Below are positions 54,107 through 63,934 of a DNA stretch of 64,000 nucleotides, in pieces (the first letter of the stretch is position 1; each line of letters opens with the position of its first letter). The position numbers and the translations under genes were made by a program. Source of the stretch: Azorinus chamasolen (lineage: Eukaryota > Mollusca > Bivalvia > Cardiida > Solecurtidae); the NCBI GenBank assembly GCA_963576725.1, contig OY755237.1, positions 62,470,979 to 62,534,978 of the forward strand, given 5' to 3'. The notes beneath the pieces were generated by a model. It was not told the DNA's origin. It did no database searches and saw only the letters and a list, made by a program, of their open reading frames with translations.

Positions 54107-54600
54107 CTGTGATTTTATTGTTATCCTGGTTATGACTTTTTAGGGGATGTATGTTGTTGGGATTTAGATTTAAATTTTCTGGTTTGGGAACACCAGTATA
54201 CTGTATATGCATATGTATGAAGGAGAATGTTTCAGAAGGGTGATACACCATCTACTCTCATACTTTATTGAACTGTATTTTGAGGACTGAGTGCAAAACT
54301 GGTGTAACATTTTAAATCCTTCATTTGCAATTTGTTGTCTTTAACACTTCCCCTAATGAATATTTATGTTTGACTTGATCAATTCATGAATATTCATTTA
54401 CTTAATATTTATAATGTTAAACTTTCAAAGGATATTTTGGCCTAGGCAAACACTATGTAATCACATTGATATAATTCCATAATCAGACAGAGCAGACCTT
54501 GATCAGATGACTCCTACAGGAGCCATCTGATCTGGATCTGAAAGAAAGGCCTGTAAAAGTGTTTATATGAACTCTTTTGGCGACAAATATTTTGTCTGCG
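54107..54600 (+). other. SYAP1 3' flank, probable 3' UTR, with MITE remnant
   Basis: The first 240 bases are unique. From about 54345 a reversed TTAA-B copy is recognisable (TGAATATTCATTTACTTAA ... GCAGACCTTGATC, apex GACTCCTACAGGAGCC). Confidence 0.45.
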
Positions 54601-54756
54601 CACCTTGTTGTCTGCTTTAATCCCTTGCCTGTTCATTATCCATGTATTGAATAATGACACCATGAATATTCATTAGCTGAATTGGTATAATGGTACATGA
54701 ACACATGATCTTTTTACCATGGCAGAAACTCTAGAATCGGGTACATGTACATGTAC

Positions 54757-55015
54757 AGTAAAAACCCCTCTAATGCGGCCACCAAAAAGGGGCATAATTC
54801 TAGGTGCCTGATGCAGGTGGCAGTTTAATGTAGGACGAAATTTATGCAGAAAGCTCTCTGCATTACTTTCATCCTGCATTAAGCAGCCACCTGCTTATAA
54901 AGACAACCATGTTTATTCATTACACGTTACACGTACACGTTGAAACGAATAAAGTATATCTGTCTGTCTGTCTGTCTGTCTGTCATTAAGTGGCCACATT
55001 AGTGGGGTTCTACTA
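54757..55015. mobile_element. TA-T MITE with a later insertion
   Basis: CAGTAAAAACCCCTCTAATG to the inverted GTGGGGTTCTACTATA. About 75 bp (54906-54984) ending in a CTGT microsatellite are inserted, with CATTA on both sides as a possible target duplication. Confidence 0.75.
54957..54984 (+). repeat. CTGT microsatellite
   Basis: Seven CTGT-type units close the short insertion, preceded by ACACGTTGAAACGAATAAAG. Confidence 0.85.
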
Positions 55016-55098
55016 TATATATAATTTCATCAGCAAGAGCCTGATCAGACCTCTCCTACAGGAGCTGTCTTATCTGTAAATTTGTATGGGGTAAATGG

Positions 55099-55368
55099 TT
55101 AACCCTTTACTCAATAACTAAGCCTTTCTCTGCCTTTGCAAACAGAATAGAGTAGACCCAGATCAGATGGCTCCTACAGGAGCCGTCTGATCAGGGTCTA
55201 CTCTGTTTGCTTATGATATAATATATATATGTGATTCTACAGCTTCAGCCATGGCCCATGGCAAAAAAATCCATTCCTGTGTTCTTGTGCTATTATAACA
55301 ATAATTATTAATCTTATGAATATTTATGATGTCATTATTTTCTTACATGAATATTCATGAAGTAAAGG
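55099..55368 (+). mobile_element. TTAA-B MITE, full length
   Basis: TTAACCCTTTACTCAATA to GAAGTAAAGGGA. Apex GGCTCCTACAGGAGCC. The right arm reads GATCAGGGTCTAC, so one arm difference is lost. Confidence 0.82.
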
Positions 55369-55693
55369 GACTTTCCTGTAATTTCTTTACAAAAATAAAC
55401 ATTGAGCGAGATGCCATGCTACTTGGAGTCTCATTTGGATGCTATTTGTTTCCAATAGTATCTCAAGATTTGCACATTCCTTGTAGTTACAGTGGTTTTG
55501 CACCAATCCCTCAGTAAATGGATGTATGTGTGAGAAGATTTGTTATGGCTCATGTACTAATATTCATCCCATTTTGATAAGTTTTGTTTTATGTTCCTTT
55601 ATGAGTATTCTGCCAACCACTTTGAGTTTTGTTTCTGTTCCATTGTGAGTTCTCCAGTCAACCACTTTGAAAACTGTAGAGAAGTACAGTTTT

Positions 55694-55975
55694 TATACCC
55701 CGCAAACTTGTTTGAGGGGGTATACTGGAACCACCCTGTCTGGCGGTCAGATGGTCGGGCTGGCAGGCGGTTGGACGGTCAGTCGGTCTGTCCGTATTTG
55801 AACATGGGTAGTTGGGTCGTGAACTTTTCCTTCACTCTTAAAGTTATTGACTTTATATTTGATATACATAATAACCATGATTAGTTGATGTGCAAGACAC
55901 AAATTTCTTGTGTTTATCACTGAATATTGCAAAATTATTTCCCCTTGAACTTTGAGTATTTTTTTTTGTCATTTT
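55694..55975 (+). mobile_element. 5' fragment of a TATACCCC-type repeat
   Basis: TATACCCCGCAAACTTG with the inverted GAGGGGGTATA forms a hairpin start. A GGCGGTCAGATGGTCGG / GGACGGTCAGTCGGTC microsatellite-like run follows. This is the HINE-type layout without the tandem array. Confidence 0.5.
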
Positions 55976-55986
55976 AGACTTCCAAC

Positions 55987-56118
55987 ATGGGTATTTGGAT
56001 TTGCGATCTAGTGATAGTTCTGGTTGTATATGTAATGGCACTTATGTATCATTATGCAGAAATGTGGAAATATTTCAAGGCTGTACTTAAACCTTTCCCA
56101 GATGAACATGCAGAACAT
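55987..56118 (+). CDS. Candidate membrane micropeptide, exon 1
   Basis: Tentative. A pyrimidine tract and TTTTTTTTGTCATTTTAG acceptor stand just before a start codon in strong context (AACATGG). The 44 codons encode MGIWICDLVIVLVVYVMALM, a good single membrane span, then YHYAEMWKYFKAVLKPFPDE and HAEH, ending at a GTATGC donor in phase 0. A possible last exon at 56656 would give a 50-residue protein. I do not recognise the family. The aromatic segment plus PFP after the membrane anchor also faintly recalls cytochrome P450 N-termini, but no further P450 exon was found. Confidence 0.35.
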
Positions 56119-56151
56119 GTATGCATGAATTTATCACTTCATGAATATTGC

Positions 56152-56379
56152 TTAACCCTTTCCTCCATAAATACGCCTTTCTACGCTTCTGTAAAAGTCC
56201 CTTTATGAAGCCATTGTGATAAATAGAGCATTTGCTCCTATAGGAGCAAATGCTCTATTTATCACAATGGTTTCAAACTACACAATTCTAAAATTTTCCT
56301 TTTCTCTAGTTAATGCTCCTTTTCGGTAGATTTAATCAAAATGGTTCGATCTAAAATAGCCTATGGAGGAAAGGGTTAA
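56152..56379 (+). mobile_element. TTAA-C MITE, intact
   Basis: 228 bp, TTAACCCTTTCCTCCATAAA to GGAGGAAAGGGTTAA, perfect 14-base apex. A reversed, worn family B copy follows (56380-56554). Confidence 0.9.
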
Positions 56380-56655
56380 CAACATTTTGAAAGGATAAAC
56401 TTTTTTAAAGGGAATGTTTGGCTTTTACAAACACATAATGATCAGATCTGTATAGTTTCATAAGCAATTAGAGCAGACCCAGATCAGATGGCTCCTGACC
56501 TTGGTCTACTCTATTTGCAAAAGGCGTAAAAACAGTTTATATGAGGCAAAGGGTTAATGTTTGATAAGTCAGCAATTTGTTAACCATTGCATTTAGAATA
56601 AAGGGGTATATTTACTGTTTAGTGATGCACATTTCAAATTCTGTCAACATTTCAG

Positions 56656-56676
56656 AAGGGTGAAGAAGAGAAATAG
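56656..56676 (+). CDS. Candidate membrane micropeptide, exon 2
   Basis: Tentative. The acceptor GTCAACATTTCAG is followed in phase 0 by KGEEEK and a stop. Joined to 55987-56118 the product would be 50 residues: one membrane span and a charged tail. The exon is very short and the pairing rests only on phase and splice signals. Confidence 0.3.
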   Translation, partial: KGEEEK

Positions 56677-56789
56677 CAGCTAGTTTGGCCCATATATGAA
56701 TACAATACGATACACACTTTTTGTCAGATACTGAAAGTCTTTGATCAAAGCAGAAGGAATTATTTTGTATTATGTTTTTTCCCCTTTTT

Positions 56790-57037
56790 TTAACCCATTT
56801 CTCCTTAAATAAGCTTTTCTATGCCTTTGCAACAAAGTAGACCTAGAACAGACGGCTCCTATATGAGCCGTCCGGTCAGGGTCTGCTCTGTTTACTTATG
56901 ATATAATATAAATATGATTCCATAGTTTCTGTAATTGTCAAAAAGTCATGTGTCCATGTGCTATTAAAACAATTATTCTAATTAATATTGATGACATCAT
57001 TATTTCTTACATGAATATTCATGGAGTAAATGGTTAA
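56790..57037 (+). mobile_element. TTAA-B MITE, intact
   Basis: 248 bp, TTAACCCATTTCTCCTTAAA to GGAGTAAATGGTTAA. The apex is GGCTCCTATATGAGCC. Confidence 0.85.
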
Positions 57038-57187
57038 AAACTATTGAACTAGACTCTGCTAGATATCCTCTGCATTAGTATGCTTTGGATGAACTATTGA
57101 TTGTACCCAACACTTTTGATTCAGATGAAATATTTAATGCTTTGGCATTTCAGTTGGCAGCAAGCTGGTTTGATATTCTGATATTTT

Positions 57188-57662
57188 TTTTAACCCTGTA
57201 CTTCATAGATATACCTGTTTAATGCATTTGCCAACAGAGTAGATCCAGAGGAGATGGTTTCTACAGGAACTGTGTGATCAGGGTCTGCTTTGTTTGCTTA
57301 ACCCTTTCCTCCATAAATATGCCTTTCTTCGCCTCTGTAAAAGTCACTCTATGAAACCGTTGTGACAAATAGAGCATTAATTTTGCTCCATAGGAGCAAA
57401 TGCTCTATTTGTCACAGTGGTTTCAATACTACACAATTCTAACATTTTCCTTTTCTCTAGTAAATGCTCCTGTAGATTTATCCAAAGAGATTGGCTCTAA
57501 AGTTAGCCTATGGAGGAATGGGTAAAGGAAAAAAATAGATCTAGTTCTACAGTTTATGCCCTGACCAGTCATATTTCTGTTTACATGCCATTATAAAAAA
57601 TCATCTACTTTATATTCATGATGTCCTTATTCCTTACATGAATATTCATTATGTAAAGGGGA
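57188..57662 (+). mobile_element. TTAA-B MITE interrupted by a TTAA-C MITE
   Basis: TTAACCCTGTACTTCATAG, stem, TGCTTTGTTTGC, then the insertion. It resumes GGAAAAAAATAGATCTAG and ends at TTATGTAAAGGGGA. Confidence 0.78.
57298..57525 (+). mobile_element. TTAA-C MITE nested at the stem foot
   Basis: TTAACCCTTTCCTCCATAAA to GGAGGAATGGGTAA. Inserted in TTTGCTTA, the same relative site as the nested copy at 35359. The left arm has four extra bases (GCATTAATTTTGCTCC). Confidence 0.82.
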
Positions 57663-58149
57663 CTTCAGTAATTGAAGCTGACAAAACTTTTAAAACTTTT
57701 CATTTGATGAATATTTATGTACAAAATAATGGCTTAATGAATATTGATTAGATGAATTCTTGTAATTGCATATAAACACAGAAAGCTTACTCTGTTTGCA
57801 AATGCATGAAAAGGTGTTTACATGAAGGAAAGAGCTAAGGTATATACATGTACATGTAATGTGAAATTGTGTGTAAGTTACAAATTGCAAAGAATTTTGA
57901 TTATATAAACTGCAATAACTGAATTACATAGGAGCTTATTTAGAACCCTCCTTGTCCCTTCTCCTCCAGTTTACCCTTTACTTGATGAATATACATGTAA
58001 GAAATATTGACTACGAATATTAATTTTAAATCCTGAATTTATTTTTAAAATGGCACATGAACACAGGAAGTTTTGGCATGGTAGAAACTGCTGGATCAGA
58101 CCTATGTTAGTTCATAAGCAAACAACTTGGATCTGGCAGGATTTAGTCT

Positions 58150-58413
58150 TTAAACCTTTCCTTCATATAAATGTGTTTCCATGCATTTGCAAACAGAGTA
58201 GACCCATATCAGATGGCTCCTATTGGAGCCGTCTGATATGGGTCTACTCTGTTTGCAGGTCTGCTCTATCAGGGTCTGCTCTGTTTGCTAGTGGAATCTG
58301 TTTCTTTACTTACTTAAATGGGTACAATGTTCCACCTTCCATATTTCAATCAATCTATTTTGTTAGTGAATATTCAGTAGGTACTGAAATTTGGAAAGGG
58401 AAAGGGGTAATCT
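58150..58413 (+). mobile_element. TTAA-A MITE with symmetrised stem
   Basis: The stem GTAGACCCATATC / GATATGGGTCTAC is now perfectly symmetric. It is followed by a second, partial right arm of the normal type (TATCAGGGTCTGCTCTG). This looks like arm-to-arm copying inside one element. Confidence 0.75.
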
Positions 58414-58414
58414 T

Positions 58415-58666
58415 TTAACCCATTCCCTGTTCTATGTTTATTCCAAATCTCAATACCTACTGAATATTCAAGGACAAATTAGTTATCATGAAATAAGGAA
58501 GGTAGAACATTGGCGCCATTTTAGAAAGTAAAGAAACAGACCTTTCAAATTCCATAAGCAAACAGAGTAGACACTGATCAGACAGCTCCTCTAGGAGCCG
58601 TCTGATCTGGGTCTACTCTGTTTGCATATGCGTGAAACACGTTTATAATTATGAGGGAAGGGTTAA
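58415..58666 (-). mobile_element. TTAA-A MITE
   Basis: 252 bp, TTAACCCATTCCCTGTTC to TATGAGGGAAGGGTTAA. The apex is AGCTCCTCTAGGAGCC. Confidence 0.88.
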
Positions 58667-59476
58667 CTCAGTTTCCTGATAAATTGAATCAATTGGAAAA
58701 TGTTTGAAAAATGAGCAGATTACAGTTTGTAGCAGACTACTTTTGCAGGAGGAGAAGGGATGGTCTTAGTGCAAGGCTGTTATTATGAGGATAGCTGTGA
58801 TGGATGTAAAGTACAAGTATCTAGGGAAGTTAAATGTCTGTAAATCTTTTCCTTTTATTTTTTATTTCAAAATCTCTGCTTAATCTTAAACCTGCTGTGG
58901 TCCAATCTGTGTTCACCTATTTTAACTGTTTGGATCCAGATGAGATGCCCAGTAAATGGGCATTTCATCTGTGTTTAAACTGTTAACGATCAGATTTGAA
59001 AATAAAATTACTAAAATAATCAAATATGAAAACAGAACTAGATGCCATTTTCTACTGACAAACATTAATTTTGCTCTGCACGCTAAAGGTTAAGTTCAAA
59101 GATGCTGTTGTTGAAATTGGCGGAAAATTATGTAAAAATTGGCTTTCCGTATCTCAGGAGAGAACAAGGAAGGTGCTAACCCTTCTCCCACTAAGCTCAA
59201 CTTGACGAGAATTGGCACACAGCGTGGATCCAGATGAAACCCTGAGTAACTTGGGGTCTATTCAGGATCCAAACTGTTTGTCAATCATTTAATAGTCTTG
59301 AAAGTTTGATAGAATCGGAAGTAGTCAAAATTACACCAGGATGAATTTTGAGCAAACATATTTTTTGACAGAGAGTTTTAAAACTTAAGCTCTATCTCTC
59401 TGAACACATAATAGCATCGGTCTTCACAATCTGCTTCTGTTCTTAATTTTTGTTTTTCTTCTGTTTTTGTTTTATT
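58667..59476. other. Gene-poor stretch with family F cores
   Basis: TTTGGATCCAGATGAGATGC pairs with GCATTTCATCTGTG at 58928-58975. A second such core lies at 59220-59280 (CGTGGATCCAGATG ... AGGATCCAAACTG). A run open for about 38 codons at 59086-59200 is not supported as an exon. Confidence 0.4.
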
Positions 59477-59479
59477 CAT

Positions 59480-59705
59480 CGTAACCCTTTCCTTCATATA
59501 AATGTGTTTTCACACATTTGCAAGCAGAGTAGACCCAGATCAGAGGGCTCCTATAGGATCAGGGTCTGCTCTATTTGCCAATGGAATTCGATGGATCTGT
59601 TTCTTTGATTTCTGAAATGGCCACAATCTTCCACCTTACATAATTATAAATATTTTCAGTAGGTATTGTAATTTGAAATATACATAGAACAATAATGTTA
59701 AAATA
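59480..59705 (+). mobile_element. TTAA-A MITE, apex deleted
   Basis: GTAACCCTTTCCTTCATATA, GTAGACCCAGATCAGAGGG, then GGATCAGGGTCTGC. The right end is eroded (AACAATAATGTTAA). Confidence 0.65.
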
Positions 59706-59879
59706 ATGTTGTTTTTTTTTCATTTTAAAAACACAAAGAGATGGTCAAATAGTTTCAATCCTGATGAGATGTTTAGTTTAGTTTCTTGGTACAATATATT
59801 TTATATGGACCCCTGAAACAGTTTGTCAAGGTTACATCAAAATTGGTCCCTTTAGTACAATGAGTAAATGTACATGTAT

Positions 59880-60090
59880 TTAACCTTTAGCCTGCTGAAC
59901 AAATTATTTTTACAGAATTTTTCACTTACTACATTTTCAAAATTGAAGCTATAAATCAATTTATCAAATTTCAATCAGACTGTCAAACAGTTTGGATCTT
60001 GATGAGACGCCGAGTCACTCGGCATCTCATCTGGATCCAAACTGTTAGCATAGGTATTCACTCATCCGCCCATAGCAGGCTAAAGGTTAA
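59880..60090 (+). mobile_element. TTAA-F MITE, intact
   Basis: 211 bp, TTAACCTTTAGCCTGCTGA to the inverted TAGCAGGCTAAAGGTTAA. The core is AACAGTTTGGATC, TGATGAGACGCCGAGTC, ACTCGGCATCTCATC, GATCCAAACTGTT: a different stem with a GAGTCACTC apex. Confidence 0.85.
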
Positions 60091-60190
60091 TGTACATATT
60101 GATGGTAGACTTGGTTATTTACAGGGCGGATAAAGCATAAATTTTCACTAAAACCCTCATGGGGAACTTCTGTCTAAGCATGTTGGTATA

Positions 60191-60368
60191 AAGTAGAACC
60201 CCTCTAATGTGACCACTTAATGAATAAACACGGGTCTTTATAATAGGCAGGTGGTTGCTTAATGCAGGACAAAAGTAATGCATTACTTTTGTCCTGCATA
60301 AGCTAACACCTGCATCTAGCACCCATAATTATACGTCTTAGGTGGTTGCATTAGCGGATTTTAATGTA
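60191..60368. mobile_element. TA-T MITE, apex deleted
   Basis: GTAGAACCCCTCTAATGTG at the left. The inner arms meet directly (CAAAAGTAATGCATTACTTT), so the whole GCTCC apex is missing while the rest of the stem remains. Confidence 0.8.
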
Positions 60369-60479
60369 TGTACATACATATGTCAGTTCCAATGTGCTGT
60401 TCTATGTAAGGGCCATTAACCCTGATTAGAAAGGTCCACATTAAGCTATTTGAGCAAAGAGTATAGACCCAGATTAAAG

Positions 60480-60695
60480 GGCTTTTTGTCCCTTACACTA
60501 TGAATATTCATAAGAAATAATAACATCATGAATATTAGTTTAATATTTATAATGACCCATGAATACAGGAATATATTTGGCAATGGTATTATATCTATAT
60601 TATTTCATAAGCAAACAGAGTAGAACCTGATCAGACATATGTAGGATCTGGAGCTACTCTGTTTGCATTGGCATATTTATGGGATAAAGGGTTAA
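60480..60695 (-). mobile_element. TTAA-B MITE, apex lost
   Basis: GTCCCTTACACTATGAATAT to GGGATAAAGGGTTAA. The stem is cut to GTAGAACCTGATC ... GGATCTGGAGCTAC. Confidence 0.65.
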
Positions 60696-60934
60696 AGAAA
60701 TCTTTTGAGTGGGGTTAGATTTGGGCTTGATTTGCAAATTAGCATTCAGAGGTCACAATCGCATAAACACTCAATCAGAGAAAGTTAGATTGGCGCATTA
60801 TACATATCTGGGAAAGTGCCTGTAGAAAATGTGGCTTAAATGGAATAAAAAATGTCATAATTTATTGAACCCATAAGATGTTGGTGAAATGTTATTTGAT
60901 GTTGTCATGGTTTCATAGTTGTGATGTAAACAGT

Positions 60935-61143
60935 TTAACCCTTTGAATGCTTAATTTTCAAGGTGGAATGGTCCAATATTGTTTTACGACAGTCTATTCA
61001 GTATAATTGGGTAAATTTGTGAAAAGAGCTTGAATGACAAACTGTGCAGACCCTGATCACAGGGCTCCACTAGGAGACGTCTGATCTGGTTCTGCACTGT
61101 TTGCTAATATCAATATACTTGTTTCCCCCATTCAATGGGTTAA
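60935..61143 (-). mobile_element. TTAA-D MITE, intact
   Basis: 209 bp, TTAACCCTTTGAATGCTTA to CATTCAATGGGTTAA. Apex GGCTCCACTAGGAGAC, arms GCAGACCCTGATC and GATCTGGTTCTGC. Confidence 0.85.
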
Positions 61144-61240
61144 AATCTTAGCCATGGTTTTAATGTCCTTGAAAAGTTGAAAACCTAAACTGATCATTAG
61201 ACAGACCAAAACACATCTGCTTGTAATAGTCTTGTAGCTA

Positions 61241-61453
61241 TTAACCCTTACAGTGTGGGACACGAGTCACTAAAGTCCTTTGCAAGCAGTGTAGACCCAG
61301 ATGAGAGGACTCCTGTAGGAGCCCTCTCATCAGCGTCTGCACTGTTTGTCATGTTACACTTCTCTGTAGAAAAATCCCTAATTAGTCACCATAAGCTTGA
61401 CCTGTTTGAATTTTGGAATAGTCCATTTGAACATTCAACGTTGTAAGGGTTAA
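61241..61453 (+). mobile_element. TTAA MITE, family D-like with distinct ends
   Basis: 213 bp, TTAACCCTTACAGTGTGG to CAACGTTGTAAGGGTTAA. The stem AGACCCAGATGAGAGG / CCTCTCATCAGCGTCT has apex GACTCCTGTAGGAGCC. Confidence 0.82.
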
Positions 61454-61562
61454 ACCCCTCAGGTAGCTATCAGTGTGTTGTGAACAGTAGAATTATTGTT
61501 GATAAAAGATGCTTTTCTGCTTGTCTGTTGACAAGACCTTTCTTCCATCTATGCACACAACT

Positions 61563-61798
61563 TTAAACCATTCCCTGTATCATATTTATTCAAGATTTCT
61601 TCACCTCATGATTATTCATGGACATGTGCAGTAAAATGGGAACATGGAAAAGGAAATCTTTTCACTGTTGTGGAAAGTGCATGGTCAGATCTATAAATTT
61701 CCATAAGCAAACCGAGCAGATCCTGATCAGACGGCTCCTATAGGAGCTGTCTGATCTGGATCTGCTCTGTTTGCAAATGTATATGAAGGAAAGGGTTA
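61563..61798 (-). mobile_element. TTAA-A MITE
   Basis: TTTAAACCATTCCCTGTATC to GAAGGAAAGGGTTAA. Apex GGCTCCTATAGGAGCT. Confidence 0.78.
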
Positions 61799-61886
61799 AG
61801 AGGACGAGACACTTTAATTTCAAACTACTTTGCATTAATGTAGTAGCAGATTTTCTGTTATAATATTGGTAATTAAATTTTAGTTC

Positions 61887-62118
61887 AGTTTACCCCTTAC
61901 CTCATGACTTCTCATGTAAGAAATAATGACATCATGAAAATTAATTAAATACATTTCTGGATTTGCACATGAGCACAGGAAAAGTTTGGCTCGAACAGAA
62001 ACTGCATCATCGGATCTGTATTATTCTGTAAGCAAACAGAACAGACCCTGTAGAAGCTGTCGGATCTGGGTCTTCTCTGTTTGCAAAGGTGGGGTGGCGT
62101 ATCTCAGGTTAAGGTTTA
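61887..62118 (-). mobile_element. TTAA-B MITE, left arm deleted
   Basis: GTTTACCCCTTACCTCATGA; ACAGACCCTGTAGAAGCTGT lacks the left arm; right end GTTAAGGTTTAA. Confidence 0.65.
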
Positions 62119-62271
62119 AAACATTTTTGAGAAAGTGTTATAAATGTTTTATAATGTGACCCAGGTAGAAATGCTACCATACCCTTTCATTACAGTGAGC
62201 AATTGCATGAAACAATAGCAAGGGGACTGACATTGCAAACAGTATTTTCATTCACCCAAATGATGAGCATA

Positions 62272-62500
62272 TTAACCCATTCCCTCATATTGACGACTTT
62301 TGACGACTCTGTAAAAGCCACTTTGTGAACCATTGTGATAAATAGAGCATTTGCTCCTATAGGAGCAAATGCTCTATTTATCACAATGGTTTCTAACTAA
62401 AAAATTCTAAAAAATTTCCTTTTCTCTAGTTAATGCTCCTTTTCGGTAGATTTATTCAAAGAGGTTGTATCTAAAAATAGCCTATGAGGTAATGGGTTAA
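62272..62500 (+). mobile_element. TTAA-C MITE, second subfamily, intact
   Basis: 229 bp, TTAACCCATTCCCTCATATT to GAGGTAATGGGTTAA. Perfect apex GCTCCTATAGGAGC; pairs with the subfamily of the 52459 copy. Confidence 0.9.
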
Positions 62501-62518
62501 TATTAAGTACATGTATAC

Positions 62519-62705
62519 AGTAAAGACCCTCTAAACTGGAATTTCACCATTTTAGTATCAATGTTGACATTTAATGCACGGTGAAAGTCATACAGAGGGC
62601 TACCAAAGCTTTGTGTATGACTTTCACCTTGCATTAAGCAACCACCTGCCTGAAAGTATCTAAATTCTTCTTTACTAAATGTCTGGTTTAGAAGGTTTAT
62701 TTTCT
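62519..62705. mobile_element. TA-T MITE, diverged
   Basis: CAGTAAAGACCCTCTAAACTG to the inverted TTTAGAAGGTTTATT. The inner stem is GTGAAAGTCATACAGAGGGC with a broken apex (TACCAAAGCTTTGTG). Confidence 0.6.
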
Positions 62706-62936
62706 GTACATACTTGTTATAGAAGCATTATTAGGCTGTGAGTTAAATAGTCAATGAACTGCTTTTTAAAGGGAGTTAACTTTTGCGTAGTTACGTGCTT
62801 TTATATATTGGAGGTATTCCGAAATGTTTATTGTTGAGCAAAGAAAGCAGGTGTGCTGATTTACTTTTCATTTTGTTTATCTCAGTTTTTAGAGATGCTT
62901 AAATTAATGTGGTTTATTTTCACTATTTTGTTTGAA

Positions 62937-63185
62937 TTAACCCTATACTCCAAAAATACACCTTTCTGTGCCTTTGCGAACAGAGTAGACCCAGATCAGA
63001 TGACTCATAAAGGAGTCTTCTGATTAGGGTCTGCTCTGTTTGCTTATGATATGATATAGATATGGTTCTACAGTGTCTGCCATTGCAAAAGATTCCTGTG
63101 TCCATGTGCTATTATAACTGTTAATCTAATTAATATGCATGACATCATTATTTCTCACATGAATATTCATGGAGTAAAGGGTTAC
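62937..63185 (+). mobile_element. TTAA-B MITE, full length
   Basis: TTAACCCTATACTCCAAAAA to GGAGTAAAGGGTTAC. Apex GACTCATAAAGGAGTC. A TATATA microsatellite follows at about 63245-63270. Confidence 0.82.
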
Positions 63186-63269
63186 ATGAACATAGTGTAT
63201 GTGTATATCAACTATTCATGATATGGATGTGTTGTTATTTATACTATATATATATATGTATGTATATAG

Positions 63270-63661
63270 TGGTTAAATATTTGGTTATGTATTATATATT
63301 ATTATGATGATGTTAATTATAGTGATAAAAACTGCAAGTTACAACAGGTGATATTGAGGAAGTGAAACCTATATTTACTGGGCTGTGAGAAAAATACTGT
63401 CACCAAAAAACCCCAACCTGTCACCACATCCTGCATGTATCTGGTCAAGGTCAACAATGTTATCACAAATGCTGATTAGTGTCAGAATTTATATCTTTAT
63501 CAAATGCTGTAACATGTCAAACAATGTACATTGTAGATTGGCACTGGATTCAATTATTTTGAAATACTTATTTTAGATGCCTTTGAAAAAGCTGAATTAA
63601 ATATTTCAAAGTTTGGAACATTAATTGTTTGTTTATTTATTTGTATCAAGGTCTTACCGTT
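63270..63661. other. No recognised feature
   Basis: AT-rich sequence. The frame at 63385-63576 has no protein-like composition or splice support. Confidence 0.4.
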
Positions 63662-63911
63662 TTAACCCTTCACTTGCTATTCACGTCAATATACCTACCT
63701 GTAAATAGTGAAGACCCAGATGAGACAGCTCCTGCAGGAGCTGTCTCATCAGGGTCTGTACTATTTACAAGTTGATTGTGCAACCAGTGCACTCCACAGC
63801 AGTGATTGCACAGCGAAATACTTGTACACAGTGAAGATATATGTAATTATACAACAGGGCATGGGTAAAGAAGGAGAAATGTATTTTGAAATTCAGCAAG
63901 AGAAGGGTTAA
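63662..63911 (+). mobile_element. TTAA-E MITE with 47-bp extra segment
   Basis: TTAACCCTTCACTTGCTA to AGCAAGAGAAGGGTTAA. Stem and apex are identical to the copy at 34616. The length difference of about 47 bp comes from a TTGTACACAGTGAAGATAT-type insertion near 63820-63865. Confidence 0.85.
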
Positions 63912-63934
63912 CAGTGTTTCAGTAATATCAACAT

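Noticed and set aside
59086..59200. Exon-like open stretch (VKFKDAVVEIGGKLCKNWLS and on)
   Set aside because: The acceptor is weak, no donor or partner exon fits convincingly and no family is recognised.
473..63911. CRISPR-like array of palindromic repeats
   Set aside because: Spacing is irregular, copies have TTAA or TA flanks and their own termini, orientation varies, and the context is animal nuclear DNA.
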